In this document: positions 1-8,071 of the stretch, in pieces
How the letters are laid out: the number at the start of each line of letters is the position of its first letter
How positions within the stretch are numbered: the first letter of the stretch is position 1
Assembly: GCA_030065615.1 (NCBI GenBank)
Contig: JASJDR010000048.1
Span: 1 to 38,098 of the forward strand
Source of the DNA: Xenococcus sp. MO_188.B8
GTDB taxonomy: Bacteria; Cyanobacteriota; Cyanobacteriia; Cyanobacteriales; Xenococcaceae
Direction of reading: 5' to 3'
Length of the DNA stretch: 38,098 bases
Notes under the pieces: model-generated
Told to the model about the DNA's origin: nothing
The model's database searches: none
Seen by the model: only the letters and a program-made list of their open reading frames with translations
Program-made: the position numbers and the translations under genes

Positions 1-42
1 ACCCAAGATTTACAAACTGCGTTGCAAGCAATGATTGTTTAA
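1..42 (+). CDS. C-terminal end of an unidentified protein (partial)
   Basis: Frame 1 is open from the first base to a TAA at 40-42 and encodes the last 13 residues, TQDLQTALQAMIV. The start lies outside the window, so the product cannot be named. It converges on the PhoX-like gene, whose stop is only 10 bases away. No clear terminator hairpin is visible in that gap. Confidence 0.5.
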   Translation, partial: TQDLQTALQAMIV

Positions 43-52
43 CGATAATCTG

Positions 53-2230
53 TTAAAAAATCATATCAGCCTCAGTCTGAGCCTCAAAAGCATGACCCTC
101 ATAAGCGTAAAGATCACTCAAGTTCTTCTGGATATTATCTAGTTCATCTCCTGCGACATAAATATAAGCACCTGGCGTATCTAGACGACGTAAACGATGG
201 AAGTCAGTCCCTTCTCCTGAGCCAGCATCATAAACGGAGAATGCTCGACCTTCTTCTGTATATTCTCCAGAAAAATCGGGATCGTTGAGAATTTGATTAC
301 GCTCCGTTTCTCCTACTAACAGATAAGTTCCATGACTGCTACGGAAGCGATATAAATCAATCAAATTATCTTTTTGGGCAGAAGCTGCTTTAAAGGCCAA
401 ACCTTCTTCAAGGTAAGTATCACTAAAATTACTGTTGATAAGATCTCGTTCTTCTGCTCCTGCATAAATGTAAGAACCAGGAATTCCTCGGTTTTGGAAG
501 CGATAAATATCAGTATCAAAACGACTTGGAGCTGTGGGTATTGTGAGCAATAATTGACCCCCAGTTGCTAAATTCCCTCCTTTATCAGTAATAACTCCGA
601 AACTAAGGGCATCAACACTAGATAAATAAGCACTTAAACCAGTACCATTGAAATTATGATTTATTTCGGTAATCCCTTCGCTTTGCCAGGTAATATTGCC
701 ATTGGGATCGATAACTGCTTCGTTAGTTTTAGAGATGGTTATTAAGCTATCACTGGCGATTTCGTAAACAAAAGTGCCCCCTTGATTATCTTGTAACAGC
801 ACATTACCATTTTTATCTACAGTAACACTGTCATATGATCCACCATTATCCTCTCCACCTTCAAGTAACAACTCTACAGTTCCTTCTCCAGTGGGATTAT
901 CACCAAAAGTCAAACGATAAAGTTTGCCCTCCCCACTACTAGTCGTAAAGTAGAAAGTACCTGTATTATTGGGATCTTCTGCTAAACCTCCTAGATTTTC
1001 AAAATTAGTCGAACGCAGTACCCCTTCATCACTTCCATTGACCCAATCAGAAAGAGCCCCAGCGTTGAGGGTATTGATCGCTTTGCCATCAGGAACGGCA
1101 TTGGGATTATCTAGAGGATCACCATCTACCAGTACCCATTCCACACTAAAAGTAGTTCCTTCAGTTAAAGTTTCATCCTCCAGAACATTGCCATCATTAT
1201 CTTTTACCCTTAGTACATAAAGAGCATCTTCTGTGTCCGCAAAACCATCAGCGTTTCCTGGAAATTGGTTGCCTTCAAAAAGATAGATTTCTCCATCACC
1301 AAAGGCTTCGAGCCCTAAGACAATTGTTTTACCAATCGGTGTACCATCAGCATCTGCTTCTTGACGAAAATCGAGGGGAGAATAGACCTGTGATTTGGGA
1401 AAAGCACCTAAGCCTGAGATCGGCGCTGTAGTACCATTGCCAATGTGGAAATAGGCAATACCATCGCCATCCCGTTCGCCATTAAACACATAAGGTAATG
1501 CTTGACCTCCTGGAAGGCGAAACCCAGATTCGGCAATCGATAAAGAACTGAGAGAGTTAAAAGTAAAAGAATCATCAAAACTTTGTTCAAGCCTTTCCTG
1601 CCAGGTCAATCCGGCTACGTCGGATTCTAAAGCCAAGAAAGCGGAATTCCCTACAATGAAGGAGTCGTTACCAGCTTCTAGATTTTGTTCGTAGATTCCT
1701 GTTTCTGGATTGAGGATATATTCGGCAAAGACTGAACCGACAAAAAGATTTCCCGTAGCTGGATTGATGGTATTTCTTAGAGCATCAGTCCCATCGACAC
1801 TGGCAATTCTAACGATATCTATGAGGTTGCGACCACCAATGATATCCCAATTTTTATCAAAGGCAAGAAGCGATACTCTTGAACCTGTTAGCTGTCCATC
1901 ATTAAGTTCTGTTGTTGTTGTTTGACTTAAGTTGTGATTAACAAAAACATAGTTAACTCCATCAATAAAGACATGTTGGACTCCGTCTAATCTCCCTGGA
2001 AGAACATAAGTTTCGGTGTCGCTGGCTTTGAGAGGAGAGTCTCCGTCTAATGGTGATTGGTTGAGTCCTGAAACAGGAAATGCTCCAGCTGGATCTGTTT
2101 GCAGAAAGGGAAATTCTCCTTCTAGTAAGGGTATTTCATCTCCTATTGTTAGTAGAGGTATCGTATCGTAACCCTCTTGTGATACTAAATATGAATCTGT
2201 ACTGGTTTTACCATCCGAAATAAAGGCCAT
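53..2230 (-). CDS. PhoX/DUF839-like beta-propeller protein with three C-terminal repeats
   Basis: A 725-residue protein. The central part (about 80-565) reads like a DUF839/PhoX-type propeller: it has the FYFTTSSGEGKLYRLTFG stretch and a following DNGG...VTVDKNGNVLLQDN stretch, typical of the family in which PhoX is a calcium-dependent alkaline phosphatase. The usual R-P-E-D-G signature is not seen; the matching place reads NFENLGGLAEDP, so phosphatase activity is uncertain. The C-terminus carries three repeats of about 45-50 residues (about 571-616, 623-672, 677-720), each with a YRF/HRL...G(S/T/A)Y(I/L) core and a later (E)EG.AF, resembling DUF5648 repeats. There is no N-terminal signal peptide; cyanobacterial proteins of this style are often exported by type I secretion, which is inference here. 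The ATG is preceded by AGGAG at good spacing. It could instead be an esterase-like or purely structural propeller. Confidence 0.7.
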   Translation of the reverse strand: MAFISDGKTSTDSYLVSQEGYDTIPLLTIGDEIPLLEGEFPFLQTDPAGAFPVSGLNQSPLDGDSPLKASDTETYVLPGRLDGVQHVFIDGVNYVFVNHNLSQTTTTELNDGQLTGSRVSLLAFDKNWDIIGGRNLIDIVRIASVDGTDALRNTINPATGNLFVGSVFAEYILNPETGIYEQNLEAGNDSFIVGNSAFLALESDVAGLTWQERLEQSFDDSFTFNSLSSLSIAESGFRLPGGQALPYVFNGERDGDGIAYFHIGNGTTAPISGLGAFPKSQVYSPLDFRQEADADGTPIGKTIVLGLEAFGDGEIYLFEGNQFPGNADGFADTEDALYVLRVKDNDGNVLEDETLTEGTTFSVEWVLVDGDPLDNPNAVPDGKAINTLNAGALSDWVNGSDEGVLRSTNFENLGGLAEDPNNTGTFYFTTSSGEGKLYRLTFGDNPTGEGTVELLLEGGEDNGGSYDSVTVDKNGNVLLQDNQGGTFVYEIASDSLITISKTNEAVIDPNGNITWQSEGITEINHNFNGTGLSAYLSSVDALSFGVITDKGGNLATGGQLLLTIPTAPSRFDTDIYRFQNRGIPGSYIYAGAEERDLINSNFSDTYLEEGLAFKAASAQKDNLIDLYRFRSSHGTYLLVGETERNQILNDPDFSGEYTEEGRAFSVYDAGSGEGTDFHRLRRLDTPGAYIYVAGDELDNIQKNLSDLYAYEGHAFEAQTEADMIF

Positions 2231-2827
2231 AATAATTGACTCCTTCTGAGAAATTTGAACTAAGTTCTAATGTTTATCTTCAAGGCTTAAAGCAACTAGA
2301 ATATGAATCTTAAATAGCATTCAAGCGAAGTGTATTAATTAGAAATAAAATTTCAATAATAAATGTTAATCAAATTAATTATAAGGCGACTGAAATGATT
2401 ATTCTATTAAGCTTGTACAAATTTTTTGTATCGAAAGTATGTCACTTCATCTAAATCGATTTTGCCTAAATAAATGTCAGTTCAATAATTTATTTATGAG
2501 CATAAGAACAAGTAGGAAAAACTATATCATAAGGAGGGAAGAAATGAGAAAAAACCATAGCAATCTTAAAACAGATCAGGTAAAGTATCTGAAAATTTAA
2601 CTAGAATATAGTAAACAATTTGCACTCAATAAACAACCTAAATAATTTTTTAGTAATCAAAAAAGATTTACAGAAACTATAAAATCTTTAACTTATGACC
2701 AAATTTTATAATTTCTTGAATTAAGAAAAAAGGTTTGATATAAGGCCAGTTTAATTAATGAAAATACCAAATCTCCCCGTCAACCTTATTGATAACCGTT
2801 CAAGCGGGCTTAATATTTACGATCTGG
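2231..2827. other. AT-rich intergenic stretch with one tiny SD-led ORF
   Basis: About 600 bases of AT-rich sequence between two minus-strand genes. The only notable item is a + strand AAGGAGGG at 2531-2538, five bases before an ATG at 2544. It opens an 18-codon frame ending at 2600, which stays open after that stop for 14 more codons. It may be a leader peptide or a decayed small gene. No repeat or RNA gene was recognised. Confidence 0.4.
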
Positions 2828-4309
2828 TCATTCCCATAGAGGGGATTCAACGTAAGGGATTACATCAATATAGTTGAAATTGAAAAATCCACTCCCCATA
2901 TCTAACCTTAGTTCATGACTGCCAGCAGTCAGATTTATGCCGTCACTGCTGACATTTGACCAAGACTGCCAGCCATCAGTACCCTGAAAACTTAAGGTAG
3001 TAACTTGCTCTTCAAGGGAAACATCCAAACGATGAGGCTGATCAAGCTTGGAGGCTACACGAGCTACCATTTGATAAATCCCGTCTTTAGGAATATCAAC
3101 ATCATAGGTCAACCATTCACCTTCAGCGAACCAACTAACATTAAATCCACCTCCAATATCGCTAGTGGATTCGAGATCGACATCATCATTACGGTAAACC
3201 CCACCATTATTGCCAGGAGTAGTATCAAAATATTCTTGGTAATCTTCGGCTTCAATCCGAATTCCTTTATCAAGCGTTAAATTAAGATAAATTTCTGCAT
3301 CGTTGCCATCATCCCCTGACCAAACTACTCTATTACCTGAGATGTGAGGATGAGAATTATCGGTATCATTTTCGGTTAATTTAGTGGTGCGACTGCCATC
3401 ATAGAGATAAATATGCGAATCCCCATAGCGATCTAGAGGATAATTTGACCAAACTAGCTTGTTGCCTGAGATTTGTGGATTCAAGTCATCGGTATCATTA
3501 TCGGTTAGCTGAATGATATTACTGCCATCATAGAGATAAATTTCTGAATCATTGCCGTCATCACCTACCCAAACTATGTTGTTACCTGAGATTTGCGGAC
3601 TGAAATCAGAGATGTTATTGTCAGTTAGCTGAATAATACTACTGCCATTATGGAGATAAATTTCCTCATCTGTACTATCGTAGCCTTGCCAAACGACATT
3701 ATTACCTGAGATTTGCGGATTGTAATCGTTTGTATCGTTATCAGTTAGTTGTGTAATATTATTGCCGTCGTAAAGATAGATTTCTGAATCACTACCATAA
3801 TTAGAGCTTGACCAAACGACTTTATTGCCTGAGATTTGTGGATTTAAGTCATCGGCATCATTGTCAGTTAGTTGAATGGTACTACTACCATCATAGAGAT
3901 AAATATGCGAATTGCGATCGCGATAGTTAGGATAGTTTGACCAAACGACATTATTACCTGAGATTCGAGGATTGGAGTCATAGGTTTCATTGTCAGTTAG
4001 CTGAATAATACTACTGCCATCATAGAGATAGATTTCTGAATCATTGCCGTCATCACCTACCCAAACGACATTATTAGCGGAGATTTGCGGATTAGAGTCA
4101 TAGGTTTCATTGTCAGTTAGCTGAATAATGCTACTGCCATCATAGAGATAGATTTCTGAATCATTGCCGTCATAAACCGACCAAACCACATTGTTGTTCG
4201 ATATTTGGGGGTCATAGTCGCTAAGCTCATTATCAGTTAGTAAAAAATTTTTGATTTCACTCTCTTCCTCATCTGGTAAAAGATTAAAGCCAGTCAAGTC
4301 GCTGTCCAT
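2828..4309 (-). CDS. TolB-like eight-blade propeller with C-terminal CBM6-like domain
   Basis: A 493-residue protein if it starts at the ATG at 4309, which has AGAGGG five bases upstream; a longer frame begins at a TTG at 4357 without a good ribosome site. Residues about 25-345 hold eight repeats of about 40 residues with the pattern GN.VVW....DSEIYLYDGS..IQLTDN...NPQIS, like the TolB/WD40-like propeller repeats. Residues about 349-493 match a CBM6-type carbohydrate-binding domain: it opens IRIEAEDY and later shows GEWLTYDVDIP, GWQSWS, and ends NFNYIDVIP. No signal peptide or membrane span is seen. The likely role is a surface or secreted glycan-binding protein; catalysis is not suggested. 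Some repeats are nearly identical at DNA level, showing recent blade duplication. Confidence 0.75.
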   Translation of the reverse strand: MDSDLTGFNLLPDEEESEIKNFLLTDNELSDYDPQISNNNVVWSVYDGNDSEIYLYDGSSIIQLTDNETYDSNPQISANNVVWVGDDGNDSEIYLYDGSSIIQLTDNETYDSNPRISGNNVVWSNYPNYRDRNSHIYLYDGSSTIQLTDNDADDLNPQISGNKVVWSSSNYGSDSEIYLYDGNNITQLTDNDTNDYNPQISGNNVVWQGYDSTDEEIYLHNGSSIIQLTDNNISDFSPQISGNNIVWVGDDGNDSEIYLYDGSNIIQLTDNDTDDLNPQISGNKLVWSNYPLDRYGDSHIYLYDGSRTTKLTENDTDNSHPHISGNRVVWSGDDGNDAEIYLNLTLDKGIRIEAEDYQEYFDTTPGNNGGVYRNDDVDLESTSDIGGGFNVSWFAEGEWLTYDVDIPKDGIYQMVARVASKLDQPHRLDVSLEEQVTTLSFQGTDGWQSWSNVSSDGINLTAGSHELRLDMGSGFFNFNYIDVIPYVESPLWE

Positions 4310-4439
4310 TGTAGCCCTCTTGGTGAATTTAGCTAGAATGCCTAAGTTATAACTCAATTCAAAGTAATATCAGAGTTTAATTGAAATTTTTATAATCTTG
4401 TAAGAGTCTTTTTAGCAATACAAAAAAGCGATAAGAATC

Positions 4440-4640
4440 ATTGATGAATATTTAGCAGATTGTCAAGCTTTAGGGAAAGAACCAAATAAGCCTTTCTCTG
4501 GTAAATTTAATTTGCGGATTTCTCCAGATTTACACATGAAAGCAGCAACCCCAGCAGCTTTAAGTGGTATTAGTTTAAATTCTTTTGTTGAACAAGTTAT
4601 TGAAAATAAAGTATTTAACAAATAAAACAGCGATCGCACT
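4440..4640 (+). pseudogene. duplicated 3' half of hicB (antitoxin remnant)
   Basis: Bases 4440-4625 align without gaps to the last 62 codons of the intact hicB at 5417-5602, with about ten mismatches by eye. Similarity continues through the stop and the next GCGATCGCACT, then ends abruptly. The frame holds the ribbon-helix-helix DNA-binding half and a stop but has no start; in-frame reading upstream meets a TAG at 4413. It is a truncated duplicate, probably not translated, though an RHH-only peptide from an internal start cannot be excluded. Confidence 0.85.
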
Positions 4641-4744
4641 TGATGATTTTCAGAATATGGATTACGGTAAATGTCATGTTTGGCACTATGCCGATGTAAT
4701 ACACAATCAGCTTTTCCCAGTTCACGAATCAAGTCTTTACGCTT
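4640..4744 (-). pseudogene. HicA/YcfA-family toxin remnant
   Basis: The minus strand reads KRKDLIRELGKADCVLHRHS followed by AKHDIYRNPYSENHQV, very close to the N-terminal half of HicA (YcfA) mRNA interferases, including the conserved histidine region RH..KHDIY. Where the family has an ATG before KRKDL, this copy has AGG, so the start is lost, and the 3' half is missing: the frame runs into the hicB remnant lying on the opposite strand. The sequence type differs from the HicA at 5025, so it comes from a different module. Confidence 0.8.
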
Positions 4745-4778
4745 CCTATTTCAAAGATAAGCTCCTATTTTCACGTTT

Positions 4779-5000
4779 CTACTTACCTTGTTGCTGTTTT
4801 ACTTTTATGAGCTTTTCGTAAAAGTTAGGATCTTTTGCTTGTAGTGGTTGAGGCAGTGCTTCAAATGCTGCCGTTTCTTTTGCTAAAGCATCAATATCAG
4901 CGCGATTAGCTAGATAAAAAGCGATCGCTTCATAGACTTGCTCAAGTGTTAGCAAGGGAAAAGATTGATAATTTAATAAACTCGCCTTTAGACTATAGTA
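4779..5000 (-). pseudogene. DUF433-family antitoxin remnant
   Basis: The minus-strand frame ends at a TAG (4779-4781) and reads NYQSFPLLTLEQVYEAIAFY then LANRADIDALAKE, the hallmark C-terminal part of DUF433 proteins (VapB-type antitoxins usually paired with PIN-like DUF5615 toxins). The frame is open back to a stop at 5001-5003 but contains no ATG, and the N-terminal helix-turn-helix part is absent. Its 5' end abuts the hicAB operator. No DUF5615 partner is present. Confidence 0.8.
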
Positions 5001-5020
5001 CTAAATAATGGTACTATAGT
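4992..5020. promoter_or_regulatory. Perfect palindrome at the hicAB start, probable operator
   Basis: ACTATAGTAC at 4992-5001 and GTACTATAGT at 5011-5020 are exact reverse complements around a 9-base spacer. The right arm touches the start of hicA. HicB antitoxins with RHH domains are known to bind palindromes in their own promoter, so autoregulation is the natural reading. TATAGT/TACTAT within the arms could double as a -10 box. Confidence 0.75.
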
Positions 5021-5024
5021 GACA

Positions 5025-5279
5025 ATGAACAATAAACAAAAAAAGACTTATAATGCCATCTTTGCCAATCCCATTCATCGTGACATAGTTTGGAATGATG
5101 TGGTTTCTCTGATTAAAGCTTTAGGAGGTACAGTGAAAGAAGGTAATGGTTCAAGAGTTCGTTTTGATTTAAATGATCTATCATTAAATATTCATTCGCC
5201 TCATCCACAGAAAGAACTAAAGAAGTATCAGGTTAAGGCTATACGGTATTTTCTGATTAATGCAGGAGTTGAGATATGA
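5025..5279 (+). CDS. hicA: HicA-type toxin (mRNA interferase)
   Basis: An 84-residue protein if started at ATG 5025; an in-frame GTG at 5019 would add two residues. The HicA fold is a small dsRBD-like domain that cleaves mRNA with a conserved histidine. Here residues about 20-80 show it: LIKALGGTVKEGNGSRVRF, then NIHSPHPQKELKKYQV with His57 and His60, in place of the usual H.PHP.KE motif. It overlaps hicB by ATGA (5276-5279), a typical coupled toxin-antitoxin pair. No Shine-Dalgarno is visible because the operator palindrome occupies that place, so the message may be nearly leaderless. Confidence 0.9.
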   Translation: MNNKQKKTYNAIFANPIHRDIVWNDVVSLIKALGGTVKEGNGSRVRFDLNDLSLNIHSPHPQKELKKYQVKAIRYFLINAGVEI

Positions 5280-5602
5280 AATATAAAGGATATGAAGCTA
5301 TTATCGAATTTGATGAAGAAGATCGCTTGTTTGTCGGTAGAGTAATCAATACCAGAGATGTAATTGCTTTTGATGGCTTATCTGTAAAAGAATTAGAACA
5401 TTCTTTTCATACTGTAATTGATGAATATTTAGAAGATTGTCAAGCTTTAGGAAAAGAACCGAATAAGCCTTTCTCTGGTAAATTTAATTTGCGGATTTCT
5501 CCAGATTTACACATGAAAGCAGCAACCCAAGCAGCGTTAAATGGTATTAGTTTAAATTCTTTTGTCGAACAAGCTATTGAAAACAAAGTATTTAACAAAT
5601 AG
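5276..5602 (+). CDS. hicB: HicB-type antitoxin
   Basis: A 108-residue protein. Residues 1-62 form the HicB-like partial RNase-H fold that binds the toxin (YKGYEAIIEFDEEDRLFVGR...VIAFDG.S..EL...F...IDEYLEDC). Residues about 68-105 are a ribbon-helix-helix segment (GKFNLRISPDLHMKAATQAA...GISLNSFVEQAIE) that should bind the palindrome upstream of hicA. Its start overlaps the hicA stop, so the two are translated together. Its last 62 codons and the following HIP1 site are duplicated at 4440-4640. Confidence 0.92.
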   Translation: MKYKGYEAIIEFDEEDRLFVGRVINTRDVIAFDGLSVKELEHSFHTVIDEYLEDCQALGKEPNKPFSGKFNLRISPDLHMKAATQAALNGISLNSFVEQAIENKVFNK

Positions 5603-5683
5603 AACGGCGATCGCACTAGAAAATCTTAAGCATTAAGCGATCGCTGTATAACAAAGACTCAAGCAAAAAATTCTTCAGGTAAG

Positions 5684-6034
5684 ATGTCGCAAGAACTCAC
5701 TCCAGAACAAAGATTAACCCAAATTGAGCAAATATTAAAATCTGCCGTCAAACTCAGTCATAGTAATACAGCAAAGATTGATGCAAATGTGGAAGCAATT
5801 AAAGCTAATGAGAAATTAATCACAGCTAATGCCGAAGCAATTGCGCTCCAAGATCAAAAAATAGATCGTCTCACTGAGCAGGTTGGCAGAGCTGTGGAAA
5901 TTTTTCAAGATTCAATGGGGGTAATGCAGAAAATGCAAACTAATATTGAGTTAATGCAATCGGAGATTAAAGGATTACAAATAGAAAATCGTCGCATGCT
6001 CGATCGCTTTTTTGGTGAAGATAATTCAGATTAA
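5684..6034 (+). CDS. Small coiled-coil protein of unknown function
   Basis: A 116-residue, highly charged protein with no membrane span or signal peptide. Residues about 8-110 follow heptad-like spacing (LTQIEQILKSAVKLS, then KIDANVEAIKANEKLI, then QDQKIDRLTEQVGRAVEIF), so a long coiled coil is expected. Similar short coiled-coil proteins are common in cyanobacteria near toxin-antitoxin and mobile regions, but no function is known to me. The gene follows hicB after two HIP1 sites and is convergent with the kinase gene; the two stops share one TTAA at 6031-6034. Confidence 0.7.
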   Translation: MSQELTPEQRLTQIEQILKSAVKLSHSNTAKIDANVEAIKANEKLITANAEAIALQDQKIDRLTEQVGRAVEIFQDSMGVMQKMQTNIELMQSEIKGLQIENRRMLDRFFGEDNSD

Positions 6035-6561
6035 AATTCCTTACCTATATGACAAACTAATTCGTAGAACGTTTTGATCTCCAGAGGAGACTGAAGATGG
6101 TAAACCCTTTTTGTTTCCTTAGCTTGATTTACATACTCTCGATACCTTGGCGTGAGCTTCTTGTGGCATAACCAAACCGTATAATAGCTGTTCAATGTAC
6201 TTTTCAAGAGCGGGCTATTCTGCGGCCAACTCTCTGGTGGAATGAAAAACCCCTTCAAAAATCGCTTAGTTACCCACCAATAATGCAACATAACTGGTAG
6301 ATCGACATAGACGAGAGTATCTGCAACTTCCAATCGTTCCCATACCGTATCCAATGATCCATAGCCATCAATAATCCACTGGTCTTGTTGGAGGATTTCT
6401 TGATGAGCAGCTTTATATTCCTCATCAGAAACTTCAACCCCGCCTGGCTTATACTGTATAAGATCTAAAACAATCAAGGGTAAACCAGTTAATTCTTTTA
6501 AACGTTTGCTGAGAGTAGACTTCCCGCCTCCAGAATTACCAAATACAGCGACCTTCTTCAC
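6031..6561 (-). CDS. P-loop kinase-like protein (adenylate kinase/FlaR-like)
   Basis: A 176-residue cytoplasmic protein with a Walker A motif GNSGGGKST at residues 8-16, followed by LDLIQYKPGG and WIIDGYGS, and a run of basic residues in a lid-like region (KRFLKGFF...). This matches the adenylate-kinase-like 'DNA topology modulation protein FlaR' group of small P-loop proteins, whose substrate is not established. The start is GTG at 6561, with GAGGG upstream at suitable spacing. It is the last minus-strand gene before the hicAB region and shares its stop tetranucleotide with the convergent coiled-coil gene. Confidence 0.75.
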   Translation of the reverse strand: MKKVAVFGNSGGGKSTLSKRLKELTGLPLIVLDLIQYKPGGVEVSDEEYKAAHQEILQQDQWIIDGYGSLDTVWERLEVADTLVYVDLPVMLHYWWVTKRFLKGFFIPPESWPQNSPLLKSTLNSYYTVWLCHKKLTPRYREYVNQAKETKRVYHLQSPLEIKTFYELVCHIGKEF

Positions 6562-6669
6562 AGATTTTCCCTCGTTTAAGAAAAAATAACTTTTAATTCA
6601 TCATTACAAAATTGGGGGCAAAAGGCTTTTCGCCCCTACAAATATCGTCTTTACGCTAGTTTTTTCTAC

Positions 6670-7176
6670 TTAAGTAGTTATATCTGTCCTTTGACAAAGT
6701 GAGATCGTAAACATTGCTGCTGCTAAAAATCCTGCTGCTGTGCGAACATGGTTCCAAAATGTCCAATCAGTTAGGTATCTTGCCCATAGTGTTGCCCCTT
6801 CGGCACTATCTGGTCTAACAACTGCGAGGGCATCATTCAGCGGGATATTGCCAACGATTGTGACGCCGATTGTGCCAATTAGATAAAGCAAACTTCCCAC
6901 CAGCCAATAAATAGCACCTGGTTGATCCCATTGCCCTAACAGAGCAATTGTCAGAATAATGCCACCTACAGCAGGGCCAAAGAAAGCAGCCATAAACCAG
7001 GGATTAATCACCGTAATATTGATCGATTGCATGGTGGCAATGCCCTGGGCTGGTGGTTGTTCAGCTAGAGCCTTCATTACAAAGGTAGAAAAGGCGTAGA
7101 AGATCCCAGCGCTCACAGCACTGGCGATCGCGGTAAACAGCATTAGAGAAAAGCGCAAGTTGAGAAAAGTTACCAT
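6670..7176 (-). CDS. DUF1772 (anthrone oxygenase-like) membrane protein
   Basis: A 168-residue protein with four probable membrane spans (about 8-32, 58-82, 86-108, 138-160). The conserved DUF1772 features are visible: GIFYAFSTFVM near the N-terminus, NPWFMAAFFGP, VGNIPLN after the third span, and W.FWNHVRT before the last. Fungal relatives act as anthrone oxygenases; bacterial members are mostly uncharacterised. A strong AGGAGG precedes the ATG. It lies 45 bases after the NAD(P)-binding protein gene on the same strand and is likely co-transcribed with it. Confidence 0.8.
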   Translation of the reverse strand: MVTFLNLRFSLMLFTAIASAVSAGIFYAFSTFVMKALAEQPPAQGIATMQSINITVINPWFMAAFFGPAVGGIILTIALLGQWDQPGAIYWLVGSLLYLIGTIGVTIVGNIPLNDALAVVRPDSAEGATLWARYLTDWTFWNHVRTAAGFLAAAMFTISLCQRTDITT

Positions 7177-7220
7177 AATGCCTCCTGTAAATTGATGTTA
7201 GTCTGTTAGTCTGCAAATTT

Positions 7221-7850
7221 TTAATAAGAAATACTTGGTGTTTGGTGAAGATAAGAATCATCTATCAGTTGCTTCAAGATGAAATCAGCAACATCAGCAC
7301 GAGAAATTTTGAGTTTTGATGTTTTATCGTTACCAGGAAAACCATGCCGATAATTACCAGTTTGCTCCCCATCGACAAAGGCTCCAGGGCGAACTATTGT
7401 CCAGTCCAGATGACTTTGCTTGACATAATCTTCTTGCAGTTGGTGATCGGCAAAAGGTTTTCGTAACAGGAATCCAAACATGATGTACTTCCAGAAGAAG
7501 TTCAGATTTTCCCAGCTATCTCCTGCTCCTAGGGTAGATTGGCAGATAAAACGCTGGATACCCTCTTTTTCCATAGCCTGAATAATTTGCTGCGTTCCCT
7601 GCGATCGAATTTTGGAGGTCATATTTTGACCTGCTCCCAAGACACAAACCACCGCATCTTGATCTTGTACTGCTTTCTCTACTGATGTTGAGTCCATGAC
7701 ATCTCCTTGAACAACCTTGAGATTTGGATGTTGAATGTCGAGTTTAGAGCGATCGCGGGCAAATGCTGTAACTGTATGTCCCTGCTCTAATGCCTGTTGG
7801 ACAACCTGACGACCTGTGCCTCCTGTTGAGCCAAAAATAAGTAAATTCAT
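7221..7850 (-). CDS. NAD(P)-binding SDR-like (NmrA/atypical SDR) protein
   Basis: A 209-residue protein with an N-terminal Rossmann fold: the dinucleotide loop GSTGGTG at residues 7-13, then VVQGDVMD and VVCVLGAG. It has no canonical YxxxK pair, as in atypical SDRs of the NmrA/NAD(P)H-binding group, which act as flavin reductase-like enzymes or redox sensors. WTIVRPGAFVDG is the typical later motif. It is divergent from the serine hydrolase at 8072 and upstream of the DUF1772 gene. Substrate unknown. Confidence 0.8.
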   Translation of the reverse strand: MNLLIFGSTGGTGRQVVQQALEQGHTVTAFARDRSKLDIQHPNLKVVQGDVMDSTSVEKAVQDQDAVVCVLGAGQNMTSKIRSQGTQQIIQAMEKEGIQRFICQSTLGAGDSWENLNFFWKYIMFGFLLRKPFADHQLQEDYVKQSHLDWTIVRPGAFVDGEQTGNYRHGFPGNDKTSKLKISRADVADFILKQLIDDSYLHQTPSISY

Positions 7851-8071
7851 TTTCTCGATCCTGTCTGCTAAACAATTACTCTTTCAGCTTAGGAAAACAA
7901 TTGAGGCTCAGCTATCTAATTCTTGCGTCAATATCACAATCTTGCGGTCAGTTTTCGTGATTTTCCGATAATTCTGCATCTTAGTCTGCACCATCTAGAT
8001 AACTTAGCAATAATAAAAGCAGAATATAGATTCGATTTGTTTGTAAATAAAAGTAACTCAAAAGGATCAGC

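Noticed and set aside
4463..4732. 89-codon minus-strand frame as one gene
   Set aside because: Only its first third is hicA-like; the rest is antisense to the hicB remnant. It is a chance fusion of two fragments, annotated as separate pseudogenes.
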